The position numbers and the translations under genes were made by a program. From WHTK01 sp963711035 (GTDB lineage Bacteria; Chloroflexota; Dehalococcoidia; DSTF01; WHTK01), in assembly GCA_963711035.1 (NCBI GenBank), contig CAVQCN010000005.1, positions 186,001 to 250,000 on the forward strand: 64,000 nucleotides of DNA. Reading direction: 5' to 3'. This document shows, piece by piece, positions 41,433 through 48,781 of the stretch. Positions within the stretch are counted from its first letter, which is position 1. Every line of letters begins with the position of its first letter. The notes under the pieces were generated by a model that searched no databases, had not been told where the DNA came from, and was given only the letters and a program-made list of their open reading frames with translations.

Positions 41433-41455
41433 TTCGAGAAGAGCGAGTGTCACAA
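41427..41455 (-). promoter_or_regulatory. Promoter of the phage-type module
   Basis: On the minus strand: TTGTGA (41450-41455), a 17-nt spacer and TAGAAC (41427-41432). The -10 is the left half of the LexA-type palindrome, so LexA binding would block it. It points toward GTG 41377. Confidence 0.6.
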
Positions 41456-41509
41456 CCCCAAAATTTCGGGCAATTTGACACCAGGGGTACGGGCGCTACT
41501 ATCCGGAGT

Positions 41510-42523
41510 GTGGAAGGCCCCGAAATTCTGTACCGCTATCGCAGCCTGGTCGAAGACGAAGTTGCCGCCAGCCTGCGCGACGGCCACTCCCCGATGGACG
41601 AGATGCTGCGGTACCAGCTGGGTTGGAGCGATGACGGCATCCCCAACCTGGGGAAGTGCCTGCGACCGACCCTCTGCCTCCTGACCTGCGAGTCACTCGG
41701 CGGCTCCGTGGAGCAGGCCCTGCCCGTCGCGGTCGGCATCGAGCTCGTGCACAACTTCTCCCTGATCCACGACGACATCGAGGACCGCGACGACACCCGC
41801 CATCACCGGCCCACCGTCTGGGCGCAGTTCGGTCGTGACCCGGCGATCATCGCCGGCTTCGGCCTCTGGACCACGGCGTATCGCATCCTCGGCATGTCGG
41901 CGCAGCACGGCCTGGCGCCGGAGCGCGTGCTGGAGGCGCGCCGCGTCCTCAACGAAACCTGCAGCGAGATCATCGAGGGCCAGCACCAGGACCTCTCGTT
42001 CGAGTCGCGCAACGACGTCACGCTGCCGGAGTACATCGAGATGATCGGGCGCAAGAGCGCCGCCCTGTTCGGCACCTCGCTGAAGCTGGGCGCGCTCGTC
42101 GCCGGCGCCTCCGCCGACGAGGCGGATCGCTTCGACATGTATGGCCGCCAGCTCGGACTTGCCTTCCAGATTCGCGACGACATCCTCGGCATCTGGGGCG
42201 AAGGCAGCGCCACTGGCAAGCCGGTCGGCGCCGACATCGCCCGCCGCAAGAAGTCGCTGCCTGTCGTGCACGCCTTCGAGCAAGCCGTCGGCAAGGACCG
42301 CGACCTGCTGCGCAACGTCTACGCCAAGGACGAGGTCGACGACGCCGACATCAACGACATCCTCGAGATCCTGCAACGCTGGAACTGTCGCTACTTCGCG
42401 CAGGGTCTGGCCGAAGACTACCGTTCGCGGGCCATGGACGCCCTCTCCAAGACGTCGATCGAAACGCTGGCCCGCTATCAATTCGACGAGCTCACCGCCT
42501 TCATCCTCGAACGGGACTACTGA
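41510..42523 (+). CDS. Polyprenyl (geranylgeranyl-type) diphosphate synthase
   Basis: About 337 residues of the trans-isoprenyl synthase family. The first aspartate-rich motif is in FSLIHDDIEDRDDTRHHRPT near residue 85, the second in AFQIRDDILGIWGEGSATGKP. The enzyme condenses isopentenyl diphosphate with allylic diphosphates; chain length cannot be read safely. The frame also opens at GTG 41447, giving 21 more poorly conserved residues; GTG 41510 fits the family N-terminus. The LexA-type palindrome lies upstream, but its promoter overlap favours the opposite strand. Confidence 0.9.
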   Translation: MEGPEILYRYRSLVEDEVAASLRDGHSPMDEMLRYQLGWSDDGIPNLGKCLRPTLCLLTCESLGGSVEQALPVAVGIELVHNFSLIHDDIEDRDDTRHHRPTVWAQFGRDPAIIAGFGLWTTAYRILGMSAQHGLAPERVLEARRVLNETCSEIIEGQHQDLSFESRNDVTLPEYIEMIGRKSAALFGTSLKLGALVAGASADEADRFDMYGRQLGLAFQIRDDILGIWGEGSATGKPVGADIARRKKSLPVVHAFEQAVGKDRDLLRNVYAKDEVDDADINDILEILQRWNCRYFAQGLAEDYRSRAMDALSKTSIETLARYQFDELTAFILERDY

Positions 42524-42568
42524 CCCGGCTGCGCCTCCCGGCGTCCGCTGCCGACAATATCAATAGCA

Positions 42569-43354
42569 ATGCTGCACTTTCCGGGTCACAGTCCAAGCTC
42601 AACGGCAGGCGGATCCGCCGGGCTGCTCAATTCGTATCAACGCGCCCTGTTCTGGCGGCGCTTGCTGCTGACCGCCTTTTTCACCCTCTTCGTTGCCATT
42701 CTCTTCTGGATCATCCCGTGGCTACCGTGGGGACTGTCCAAGTCCGACTACAACGACCGCGTTACGTCGCTCATGGTCCTCATGTTGATGGCCAGCGCGG
42801 CGGCGTTCGGCGCCATCTACCTGCGCGATATCTCGAACCGCGTGGAGCAGACCCTGCTCACCTGGTCGACGGTCAACGACGGCCTCAGTGACCTGCGACG
42901 CCGCGAGTACTTCTTCGACCGCATCGTCCTGGAGTGCTCGCAGTCAGCCGCTTCGGGAGAGTTGTTCGCGGTCATCGCCATGCGCCTCTCGGTGCCTTCG
43001 AGAAGCGATGCCGAGAAAATCACGCGCGCCATTCATGCCCTGGAACCCGCCGTCCGCGAGTATGATTGCCTGTCGTCGTTGGGGCCGCATGAGATCGGCG
43101 TCCTGGCGCACGGCGTACAGGAAGAGACTATCAACGCGCTAACGGCGAGGCTCTCGGAGATGGTTCGGAGCAGCTTCCCGGAAGACGAGGTCGCAGATCT
43201 CGATATCCAGACGGGAAGCGCCGTCTACGGCCGCGACGCCGAGGAAGCCGGAGCCCTGGTCGGCATCGCTCGCAGCCGTCTCATGCGACAGCGCGCCGCG
43301 ACCGCGACCCTCGAAGAACAGCCCTCCGCTAAAGGTGAAACAACCGCCGCGTGA
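42569..43354 (+). CDS. Membrane protein with degenerate GGDEF domain
   Basis: 261 residues. Two membrane helices (about 27-52 and 63-88) are followed by a short coil and a GGDEF-fold domain: LSDLRRREYFFDRIVLE corresponds to the family's LTGLPNRRYF start, and the strand pair REYDCLSSLGPHEIGVLAHG occupies the GG(D/E)EF position but reads LGPHE. The catalytic residues are therefore missing and cyclase activity is unlikely; it may be a receptor or scaffold. It follows the polyprenyl synthetase after 45 nt and faces a GGDEF gene cluster. Confidence 0.72.
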   Translation: MLHFPGHSPSSTAGGSAGLLNSYQRALFWRRLLLTAFFTLFVAILFWIIPWLPWGLSKSDYNDRVTSLMVLMLMASAAAFGAIYLRDISNRVEQTLLTWSTVNDGLSDLRRREYFFDRIVLECSQSAASGELFAVIAMRLSVPSRSDAEKITRAIHALEPAVREYDCLSSLGPHEIGVLAHGVQEETINALTARLSEMVRSSFPEDEVADLDIQTGSAVYGRDAEEAGALVGIARSRLMRQRAATATLEEQPSAKGETTAA

Positions 43355-43396
43355 CTTGCAGGTCTTGCTGCACCGAGCCGTCGCAGCAGACTTCTG

Positions 43397-43963
43397 TTAG
43401 CGCCGACTGCGCACTAAATCGAACCAGACCTTTTGCCAGCTGCCGTCGACGAGCGAGCTGACTCTCTCGAGGGTCGCGCCACTCTCACGGACCTGAGCCG
43501 CGTTCGTCTCTCTGGCGATACGAATTTCGGCCCAGCGTATCTGGCGGTCCTCGTCGCAGCCGATCTGATCCAGTAGGCGAGCCACGTCAGGCGACACCAG
43601 GTGCATCAGCTGATTGCAACGCGCCAGCGTTGGTCCTTTCACGCCCCGGTAGAGGAGGCAGAGACGGACTACATCCCGCTTCTGCTCCTTCGCAAGACCA
43701 AAGGCGCGCCCGATAGTGCTCTCTGGCCGGCTGCCGCTCGGCGTGCCGCCGAGGCGCTTGACCTCGTCGCTGATAAGACGCAGGTGGCGCCGTTCTTCGA
43801 TCAGGTGGGACTGCAGGCCGGTGCGCACGTCAGGGTCGCGGGTGTCCGAAAGCCAGGTCTCAAGCAGCGAGATGCAGTGGGTCGTCGTCTGACAGAGCCG
43901 GTCGAGAATGACCAGCGCCGCCTGGTGTTCATGAAAACGTCCTGCCGTCGCTACTGCCACCAT
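43397..43963 (-). CDS. Ferritin-like four-helix protein
   Basis: 188 residues, all helical. HCISLLETWLSDT and HLIEERRHLRLISDEVKRLGG give a Glu and an E-x-x-H pair, and the later CDEDRQIRWAEIRI resembles the second E-x-x-H of ferritin-like diiron proteins, but with Gln where His is usual. A complete diiron site is therefore uncertain. No exact family is recognised. It is divergent from no close gene and lies 70 nt before the GGDEF gene's 3' end, on the same strand. Confidence 0.6.
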   Translation of the reverse strand: MVAVATAGRFHEHQAALVILDRLCQTTTHCISLLETWLSDTRDPDVRTGLQSHLIEERRHLRLISDEVKRLGGTPSGSRPESTIGRAFGLAKEQKRDVVRLCLLYRGVKGPTLARCNQLMHLVSPDVARLLDQIGCDEDRQIRWAEIRIARETNAAQVRESGATLERVSSLVDGSWQKVWFDLVRSRR

Positions 43964-44034
43964 CGCTCAAGCCCCACAGTAGAGAATCGGCAATCCTGCC
44001 CGGATCCGTTGGGGTAAAGACGAGCGATCGAGGC

Positions 44035-45240
44035 TCAGGACGCCTGGCGGCGGCCAGCGAGGCGCAGCTGCTGCACCGGCGTGAGCTGGCGCGGCGGCTC
44101 CATTGCCTGGCGCCGCTCTTCCTTCGCCTGGTCGAGCGAAATCTCTGCGGCCGTGAGCAGCTCTTCGCGGCTGCCACCATCCTCCGGGTAGGAAACGATG
44201 GCCATCGATGCGGAAACACCACGGCGGCTCTCGTCGTCGAAAACGCTTATTGCCGCCAGCTTGTCGACGATCAGGTTGGTCATCTGCACGGCAATTGCCC
44301 GGTTCGATTCTGGTAGCAGCAGGACGAACTCGTCGCCGCCGTAGCGTGAAACCAGCTCGGGCAGAGAAATGGAGCTCGCCAGGGCCATCGCAACGGCACG
44401 CAGGACGCGGTCGCCCAGCGAGTGGCCGTATTCGGCGTTGAATTGCCCGAAGTCGTCAATATCCAGGAAGACCAGCGACAGCCCTCGGTTGAAACGCCGC
44501 GCCCGGATCACCTCCGCCTCGAGCGCCTCGAGGAAGAAGCCCCGGCTGTGCGCCCAGGTCACGGGGTCGATACCGCCAAAGCGAGTCGTCTCTTCGCTGG
44601 AAAGGAGCGCCTTGAGCGCCAGTGTGCAATGGCCCGCGGCCACCTCCAGCACCTCGATATCCGGCTCGTTGCCGGAGAACATGTAGACGCAAAGGCCGAA
44701 CGATTCGCCTTCCATGACGAGAGGCACGACGGCGACGTCGCTGATCTCCAGCCGCTCTCGGATCATGTCGCACTTCTCGTTGCCGAGCACGTCGCCGAGG
44801 ACGTCGCGCAGGTCACGGGTAAGAGCGACTTCGCCGCTATCCATCACCTCGCGGCGCCAACTGCGCAGCGCGTACGGGTAGTCCAGGTCGGAGAGGTTCT
44901 CTTCGGCCGCAATACAGGCCTGCTCCAGCCCGTGATCCTCGATGGACGCCAAGCGGGAAGCAGTCAGCACTTCGCGGCGCTTGTCCATGAGCAGTGGGTA
45001 GGTAACTACGGCGCCGGTAGCGCGCGGCGAACGCTCCAGGAACAACGCCAGCATTTCTTCAAGGGTGCCCGCGCTGTGCAGGAACAAGCTGAGAACGCCC
45101 AGCTCTCGCAGGCGCTCCACCTGCTCGCGCAAGGCATCGTTGCTCAGAGCCGCATCGTGACGGCGCTCCGATCGGGTGGAGCGCCTCAGTCCGTCGAGGT
45201 CGAGGTTCTCAGGCCGCTTGGGTCGAGAGAATAGCTTCAT
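44035..45240 (-). CDS. Diguanylate cyclase with N-terminal GAF-like domain
   Basis: 401 residues. A coil (RHDAALSNDALREQVERLREL) is followed by a GAF-like sensor region to about residue 230 (VVPLVMEGESFGLCVYMF), then a complete GGDEF domain: SLVFLDIDDFGQFNAEYGHSLGD and the active-site RYGGDEFVLLLPE. It should make cyclic di-GMP. No membrane helix is seen, so it is probably cytoplasmic. ATG 45240 starts 7 nt after the stop of the repeat-protein gene, so the two are co-transcribed; the longer frame to 45378 is an artefact. Confidence 0.88.
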   Translation of the reverse strand: MKLFSRPKRPENLDLDGLRRSTRSERRHDAALSNDALREQVERLRELGVLSLFLHSAGTLEEMLALFLERSPRATGAVVTYPLLMDKRREVLTASRLASIEDHGLEQACIAAEENLSDLDYPYALRSWRREVMDSGEVALTRDLRDVLGDVLGNEKCDMIRERLEISDVAVVPLVMEGESFGLCVYMFSGNEPDIEVLEVAAGHCTLALKALLSSEETTRFGGIDPVTWAHSRGFFLEALEAEVIRARRFNRGLSLVFLDIDDFGQFNAEYGHSLGDRVLRAVAMALASSISLPELVSRYGGDEFVLLLPESNRAIAVQMTNLIVDKLAAISVFDDESRRGVSASMAIVSYPEDGGSREELLTAAEISLDQAKEERRQAMEPPRQLTPVQQLRLAGRRQAS

Positions 45241-45247
45241 TGCAAAT

Positions 45248-46528
45248 CTACGCCGCTTTCCCCGCGCCGACGACCACAGACAGGCGCGTACCATCATTAA
45301 CGACTTGGCAGGGCCGGCCGAAGACGGCTTCAGCCGCCGACTCCAGCTCGCCCTCACTGGGCGCCTGCGAGAACGCATTCAGTCCTACCGTAACGCTGTG
45401 CGGGGTGTAGTTGAGCAGCGACGCTTGCGCCGATTTGCTGATCTTGTCGAGCGTCGCATACACCTGCACCAGCTCGACACGGCCCTCCGGGTCTTCGATC
45501 ACGATGAGCGAAGGACCACCCAGCGCGTTCAGTCCGGCGAAGCGATTCGAGTCGACCTCTTTGGCGGAGGGAATATGCATCGGTTGCCGGGCCGGCTCTT
45601 CACCCAAGGGTTCCTCGTCCCGCTCGTTCAGGCCCAGTTCAGCCCGCGAAGCCTCGACGGCGCGACGCACGGCCTCTCGAGGATCCTCGTCTTCGGGCTC
45701 GGCCTCCGGCAAGGCTGCCTCGGAAGCATCCGCAGCGCCAGACATGAGCTCGGCCCGCGTTCGCTCCACCATACGGCGCACGGCTTCTCTTGGGTCTTTT
45801 TCATCGCGCGCCGGGGCATCTTTAGGGGCCTCGCTCACGTCCTCAGGATTGTCTTGACCGAGAGTGCGGCCAGCCATGTCGGCGCGCGCCTTCTCGACGG
45901 CGAGGCGCACCGCTTCCCGCGTTGCCTCATCGTCCCAAGTAGCGCCGCTTCCGGTCTCGGTGTCATCGCTCGAAGGCGCTTCTTCCGCCGGGGCTTCGGG
46001 AGCATCGGCAGCAAGTTCAGCCCGCACGTCTTCGGCCATGCGCCGCACGGCCGCCCGGTGCTCCTCGTCCTCGTCAGATCGAGGCTTTGCGTCACGATTC
46101 GGAATCGGCGTGGACCAGAGACCGTGCTCTATGTTAGGGCCGGACCAGCCGTCACCGAAGTGCGCCGCCTGGTGGCTCTCCTGCTCTGCCCGTGCTTCTT
46201 CGACAGCACGGCGCACCGCCTCGCGGGGATCCTCGTCTTGCGATTCGGAGACAGGCGCCGGCGCTTCGTGACGATGGTCGGTCGCGGCGGGTCTATCGGG
46301 AGGCGGCGCTGCGCCCTCCAGGGTCTCGACTTCGAGCTCGGCGCGCTGCACCAGCACGTGAACCTTCAGGCGCATCTCATCGATGCTGGACGTCATCTGC
46401 TCGATGCGCTGTTCGAGCTCCTTCGCCAGGCTCAGCAGGCTCGTCGCATTCGTCTTGTCCAGGTTCGTTGTCTGATTCATCAATCGCAGAAAATCCTGTC
46501 GCAGCCTTCTAACTCTATTCTCGACCAC
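45248..46528 (-). CDS. Coiled-coil protein with five REAVRR repeats, unknown
   Basis: 426 residues in three parts. Residues 1-75 are a coiled coil (SLLSLAKELEQRIEQM). The acidic middle holds five imperfect 16-residue repeats: DPREAVRRAVEEARAE, EHRAAVRRMAEDVRAE, ATREAVRLAVEKARAD, DPREAVRRMVERTRAE and DPREAVRRAVEASRAE, spaced by disordered linkers. The final 110 residues form a folded domain (GPSLIVIEDPEGRVELVQVY to LSVVVGAGKAA). No family is recognised. It is translated just ahead of the diguanylate cyclase and may be its partner. The start is GTG, weakly supported. Confidence 0.75.
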   Translation of the reverse strand: MVENRVRRLRQDFLRLMNQTTNLDKTNATSLLSLAKELEQRIEQMTSSIDEMRLKVHVLVQRAELEVETLEGAAPPPDRPAATDHRHEAPAPVSESQDEDPREAVRRAVEEARAEQESHQAAHFGDGWSGPNIEHGLWSTPIPNRDAKPRSDEDEEHRAAVRRMAEDVRAELAADAPEAPAEEAPSSDDTETGSGATWDDEATREAVRLAVEKARADMAGRTLGQDNPEDVSEAPKDAPARDEKDPREAVRRMVERTRAELMSGAADASEAALPEAEPEDEDPREAVRRAVEASRAELGLNERDEEPLGEEPARQPMHIPSAKEVDSNRFAGLNALGGPSLIVIEDPEGRVELVQVYATLDKISKSAQASLLNYTPHSVTVGLNAFSQAPSEGELESAAEAVFGRPCQVVNDGTRLSVVVGAGKAA

Positions 46529-46657
46529 GACTCAGCAATCCTGAGAGGAGGAAGGGCGGAGAAGACGCGGTGTTGACTTGGGGACAGCGACAGGCGCGCC
46601 TCGGGCGACTCGAATTGTTGTGTCTACCTCCTTTATCGCTCCACGGGCTCGATTCCC

Positions 46658-46674
46658 GACGGGTATATACCGTC
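46658..46674. promoter_or_regulatory. Near-palindromic operator candidate upstream of ccr
   Basis: GACGGGTATATACCGTC has GACGG/CCGTC arms around TATATA-rich sequence, 106 nt before the ccr start. It may be an operator, or its TATATA may serve as a -10. The rest of the 251-nt gap (46529-46779) shows nothing else. Confidence 0.35.
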
Positions 46675-46779
46675 ATTTGCAGCGTTGTTGCGGCCTCTCA
46701 CAAAGGTACACAGAAGCAAGCAACTGACTTCCGGCATAGACGGTTTGCGAGACGCCCGTTATGCTTTTCCCGACTCAGG

Positions 46780-48051
46780 ATGACTACATCAACCCGACAG
46801 ATCTTCGATGTTGGCGAAGCACCGCCGCTGGGCATCGTCCCAGAGAGAATGCACGCCCAGGTGCTGCGCCAGAACCGCTACGGACAGCCCGCTTCAGCCT
46901 ATGCATCCGAGGTCGTTCCGGTGCCACGCCTCGGCCCGTTTGACGTCCTCGTCTACGTCATGGCGGCGGGCGTCAACTACAACGGCGTCTGGGCCAGTCT
47001 CGGTCTGCCCATCGACCTCGTGCGGGCCCACCGGCAGGCCGGGGATGGCGGCGACGAGGTCGGCTTTCACATCGGCGGCAGCGATGCTTCGGGTATCGTC
47101 TACGCAGTCGGCAGCAGCGTCGAGAACGTCAAGATCGGCGACGAGGTCGTCCTGCACTGCGGCATGTGGGACGACAAGGACGAAATCGCCCGCTCCGGCA
47201 ACCAGACGCTGAGCAACAGCTTCCGCATCTGGGGCTACGAGACCAACTGGGGCTCCTTCGCCCAATTCACCCGCGTGCGCGCCCACCAGTGCCTGCCCAA
47301 GCCGCCGCACCTCACCTGGGAGCAAGCCGCCTGCTACATGCTCGTCGCCGCGACGGCGCAGCGCATGCTCGGGTCCTGGACGCCCAACACGGTGCAGCCG
47401 GGCGATCCGGTGCTGATCTGGGGCGGCTCCGGCGGTATGGGCTCCATGGGCATCCAGATCACGCGCGCCATGGGCGGCATCCCCGTCGCCGTCGTTTCCA
47501 GCCAGGAGCGCGGCGAGTACTGCATGAACCTCGGCGCTGCCGGCTATATCGACCGCACCCGCTTCCACCACTGGGGCCGCCTGCCGGACTGGACGAACGA
47601 AGCAGCGATGAGTACCGCAATCCAGGGCTTTCGTGCCTTCGGCAAGGCGATCTGGGACGTCCTCGGCGAGCGCCGCAACCCACGCATCGTCTTCGAGCAC
47701 TCCGGCCAGGACACGATCCCGACATCCCTCTTCGTCTGTGACGCCGGCGGCATGGTCGTAATCTGCGCTGGCACCACCGGCTACAACGCCGATATCGACC
47801 TGCGCTACCTCTGGATGCGCCAGAAGCGCTTGCAAGGCTCGCATTTCGCCAACTACAGCGAGGCCGCAGCCGCCAACCAGCTGGTCATGGACGGCAAGCT
47901 CGACCCCTGCCTTACCCGTGTTTTCGGCTTCGACGAGGTCGGCCTGGCCCACCAGCTTCTCTATGAGAACCATCACTCCAACGGCAACATGGCGATTTCG
48001 ATCGGGGCATCCCGGGCCGAGAGGCCGGCCGACCTTCGGCCCGGCAAGTAA
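46780..48051 (+). CDS. ccr: Crotonyl-CoA carboxylase/reductase
   Basis: 423 residues of the medium-chain dehydrogenase family. The N-terminus FDVGEAPPLGIVPERMHA and the blocks GVNYNGVWASLGLP, GGSDASGIV, FRIWGYETNWGSFAQF and IVFEHSGQDTIPTS are characteristic. The NADPH-binding motif is IWGGSGGMGSMGIQI. The Asn, Tyr/Phe-Glu and His positions linked with CO2 binding appear present. It converts crotonyl-CoA, CO2 and NADPH to ethylmalonyl-CoA. The frame is open from 46570, but ATG 46780 fits the family start. Confidence 0.92.
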   Translation: MTTSTRQIFDVGEAPPLGIVPERMHAQVLRQNRYGQPASAYASEVVPVPRLGPFDVLVYVMAAGVNYNGVWASLGLPIDLVRAHRQAGDGGDEVGFHIGGSDASGIVYAVGSSVENVKIGDEVVLHCGMWDDKDEIARSGNQTLSNSFRIWGYETNWGSFAQFTRVRAHQCLPKPPHLTWEQAACYMLVAATAQRMLGSWTPNTVQPGDPVLIWGGSGGMGSMGIQITRAMGGIPVAVVSSQERGEYCMNLGAAGYIDRTRFHHWGRLPDWTNEAAMSTAIQGFRAFGKAIWDVLGERRNPRIVFEHSGQDTIPTSLFVCDAGGMVVICAGTTGYNADIDLRYLWMRQKRLQGSHFANYSEAAAANQLVMDGKLDPCLTRVFGFDEVGLAHQLLYENHHSNGNMAISIGASRAERPADLRPGK

Positions 48052-48064
48052 CAGAAGGCCGTCA

Positions 48065-48721
48065 ATGACAGCATCCGTGGTCGCGCTCTCCGTTCAGGCC
48101 GGATCGGGTGGCTTCACCGTCGCACACCGCGTGGCGGAGCAGCTCAGTTTCCGCTACTACGACTGGGAAATCACTTCCGAAGCAGCCGCCCGCGCCGGCG
48201 TTACACCGAACGACGTCCTCGCCTCCGAACGCGTCCCCGGCTTCTTCGAACGCGTCATGCGCCGCCTCGGAGCCGTCTCCGCCGTCAGCATCGAGGGCGG
48301 CGCCAGCTTCGCCGAGCCGTCCCCGGCCATGTGGAACACCGCAGTACAGAGCCTCGACTCAGATGAGTACCGGCCCTTCATCGAGCATGTCGTCACGGAG
48401 TTGGCCGACCAGGGCGATGCACTGATCGTAGGTCACGCCGGCCAATACCTGCTACGCGATCGCCCCAACGTGCTCAAGGTGCTGCTCACGGGCTCGACCG
48501 AGATGCGCGCCGACCGGCTCGCTGCCGAACAGGATATCTCCGTCAGCCAGGCGATCATCAACGTCAAGCAGTCGGACAAGGACCGCTCTGACTTGCTGCG
48601 CAAGCTCTACCACTTCAGCTGGCTGGACGCTTCCCTGTACGACCTCTCGCTCAGCACCGATCACCTGCCGCTGGAGACGGTTACGGACATCATCGCCGCG
48701 GCCGTCCGGAGCTACCCCTGA
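48065..48721 (+). CDS. Cytidylate kinase-like protein
   Basis: 218 residues. The N-terminus ALSVQAGSGGFTVAHRVAEQL matches the P-loop variant of the cytidylate-kinase-like family, followed by FRYYDWEITSEAAARAGV, a middle ALIVGHAGQYLLRDRPNVLKVLL with the Arg-rich lid MRADRLAAEQDIS, and a C-terminal helix. It probably phosphorylates a nucleotide or acts as a small-molecule kinase; substrate unknown. ATG 48065 has AAGG 7 nt upstream and lies 13 nt after ccr, so it is in the same transcript. Confidence 0.8.
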   Translation: MTASVVALSVQAGSGGFTVAHRVAEQLSFRYYDWEITSEAAARAGVTPNDVLASERVPGFFERVMRRLGAVSAVSIEGGASFAEPSPAMWNTAVQSLDSDEYRPFIEHVVTELADQGDALIVGHAGQYLLRDRPNVLKVLLTGSTEMRADRLAAEQDISVSQAIINVKQSDKDRSDLLRKLYHFSWLDASLYDLSLSTDHLPLETVTDIIAAAVRSYP

Positions 48722-48781
48722 TCCCACCCTCATGCATGAGTTCCAGCTCCCGAAGCCCGGCAGTCTTATGAGAGTCCGGCA

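Larger units (their letters stand above)
37246..41455 (-). mobile_element. Compact phage-type packaging module under a LexA-like operator
   Basis: Seven tightly overlapping minus-strand genes lie between an acyl-CoA synthetase and a polyprenyl synthetase: 120-aa membrane protein, 56-aa protein, 113-aa protein, coiled-coil/TM protein, terminase large subunit, Cys-cluster HTH protein and portal. All frames are intact. No integrase, capsid, scaffold, protease, tail or lysis enzyme is present. A LexA-type palindrome overlaps the promoter at one end, and a hairpin with a U-tract closes the other. It may be a remnant prophage, part of a split gene-transfer agent or a domesticated DNA-packaging unit. 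Confidence 0.7.

Noticed and set aside
37246..41455. A complete prophage or gene-transfer agent
   Set aside because: Capsid, protease, tail, lysis, integrase and attachment sites were not found. Only the packaging part and small genes are present.
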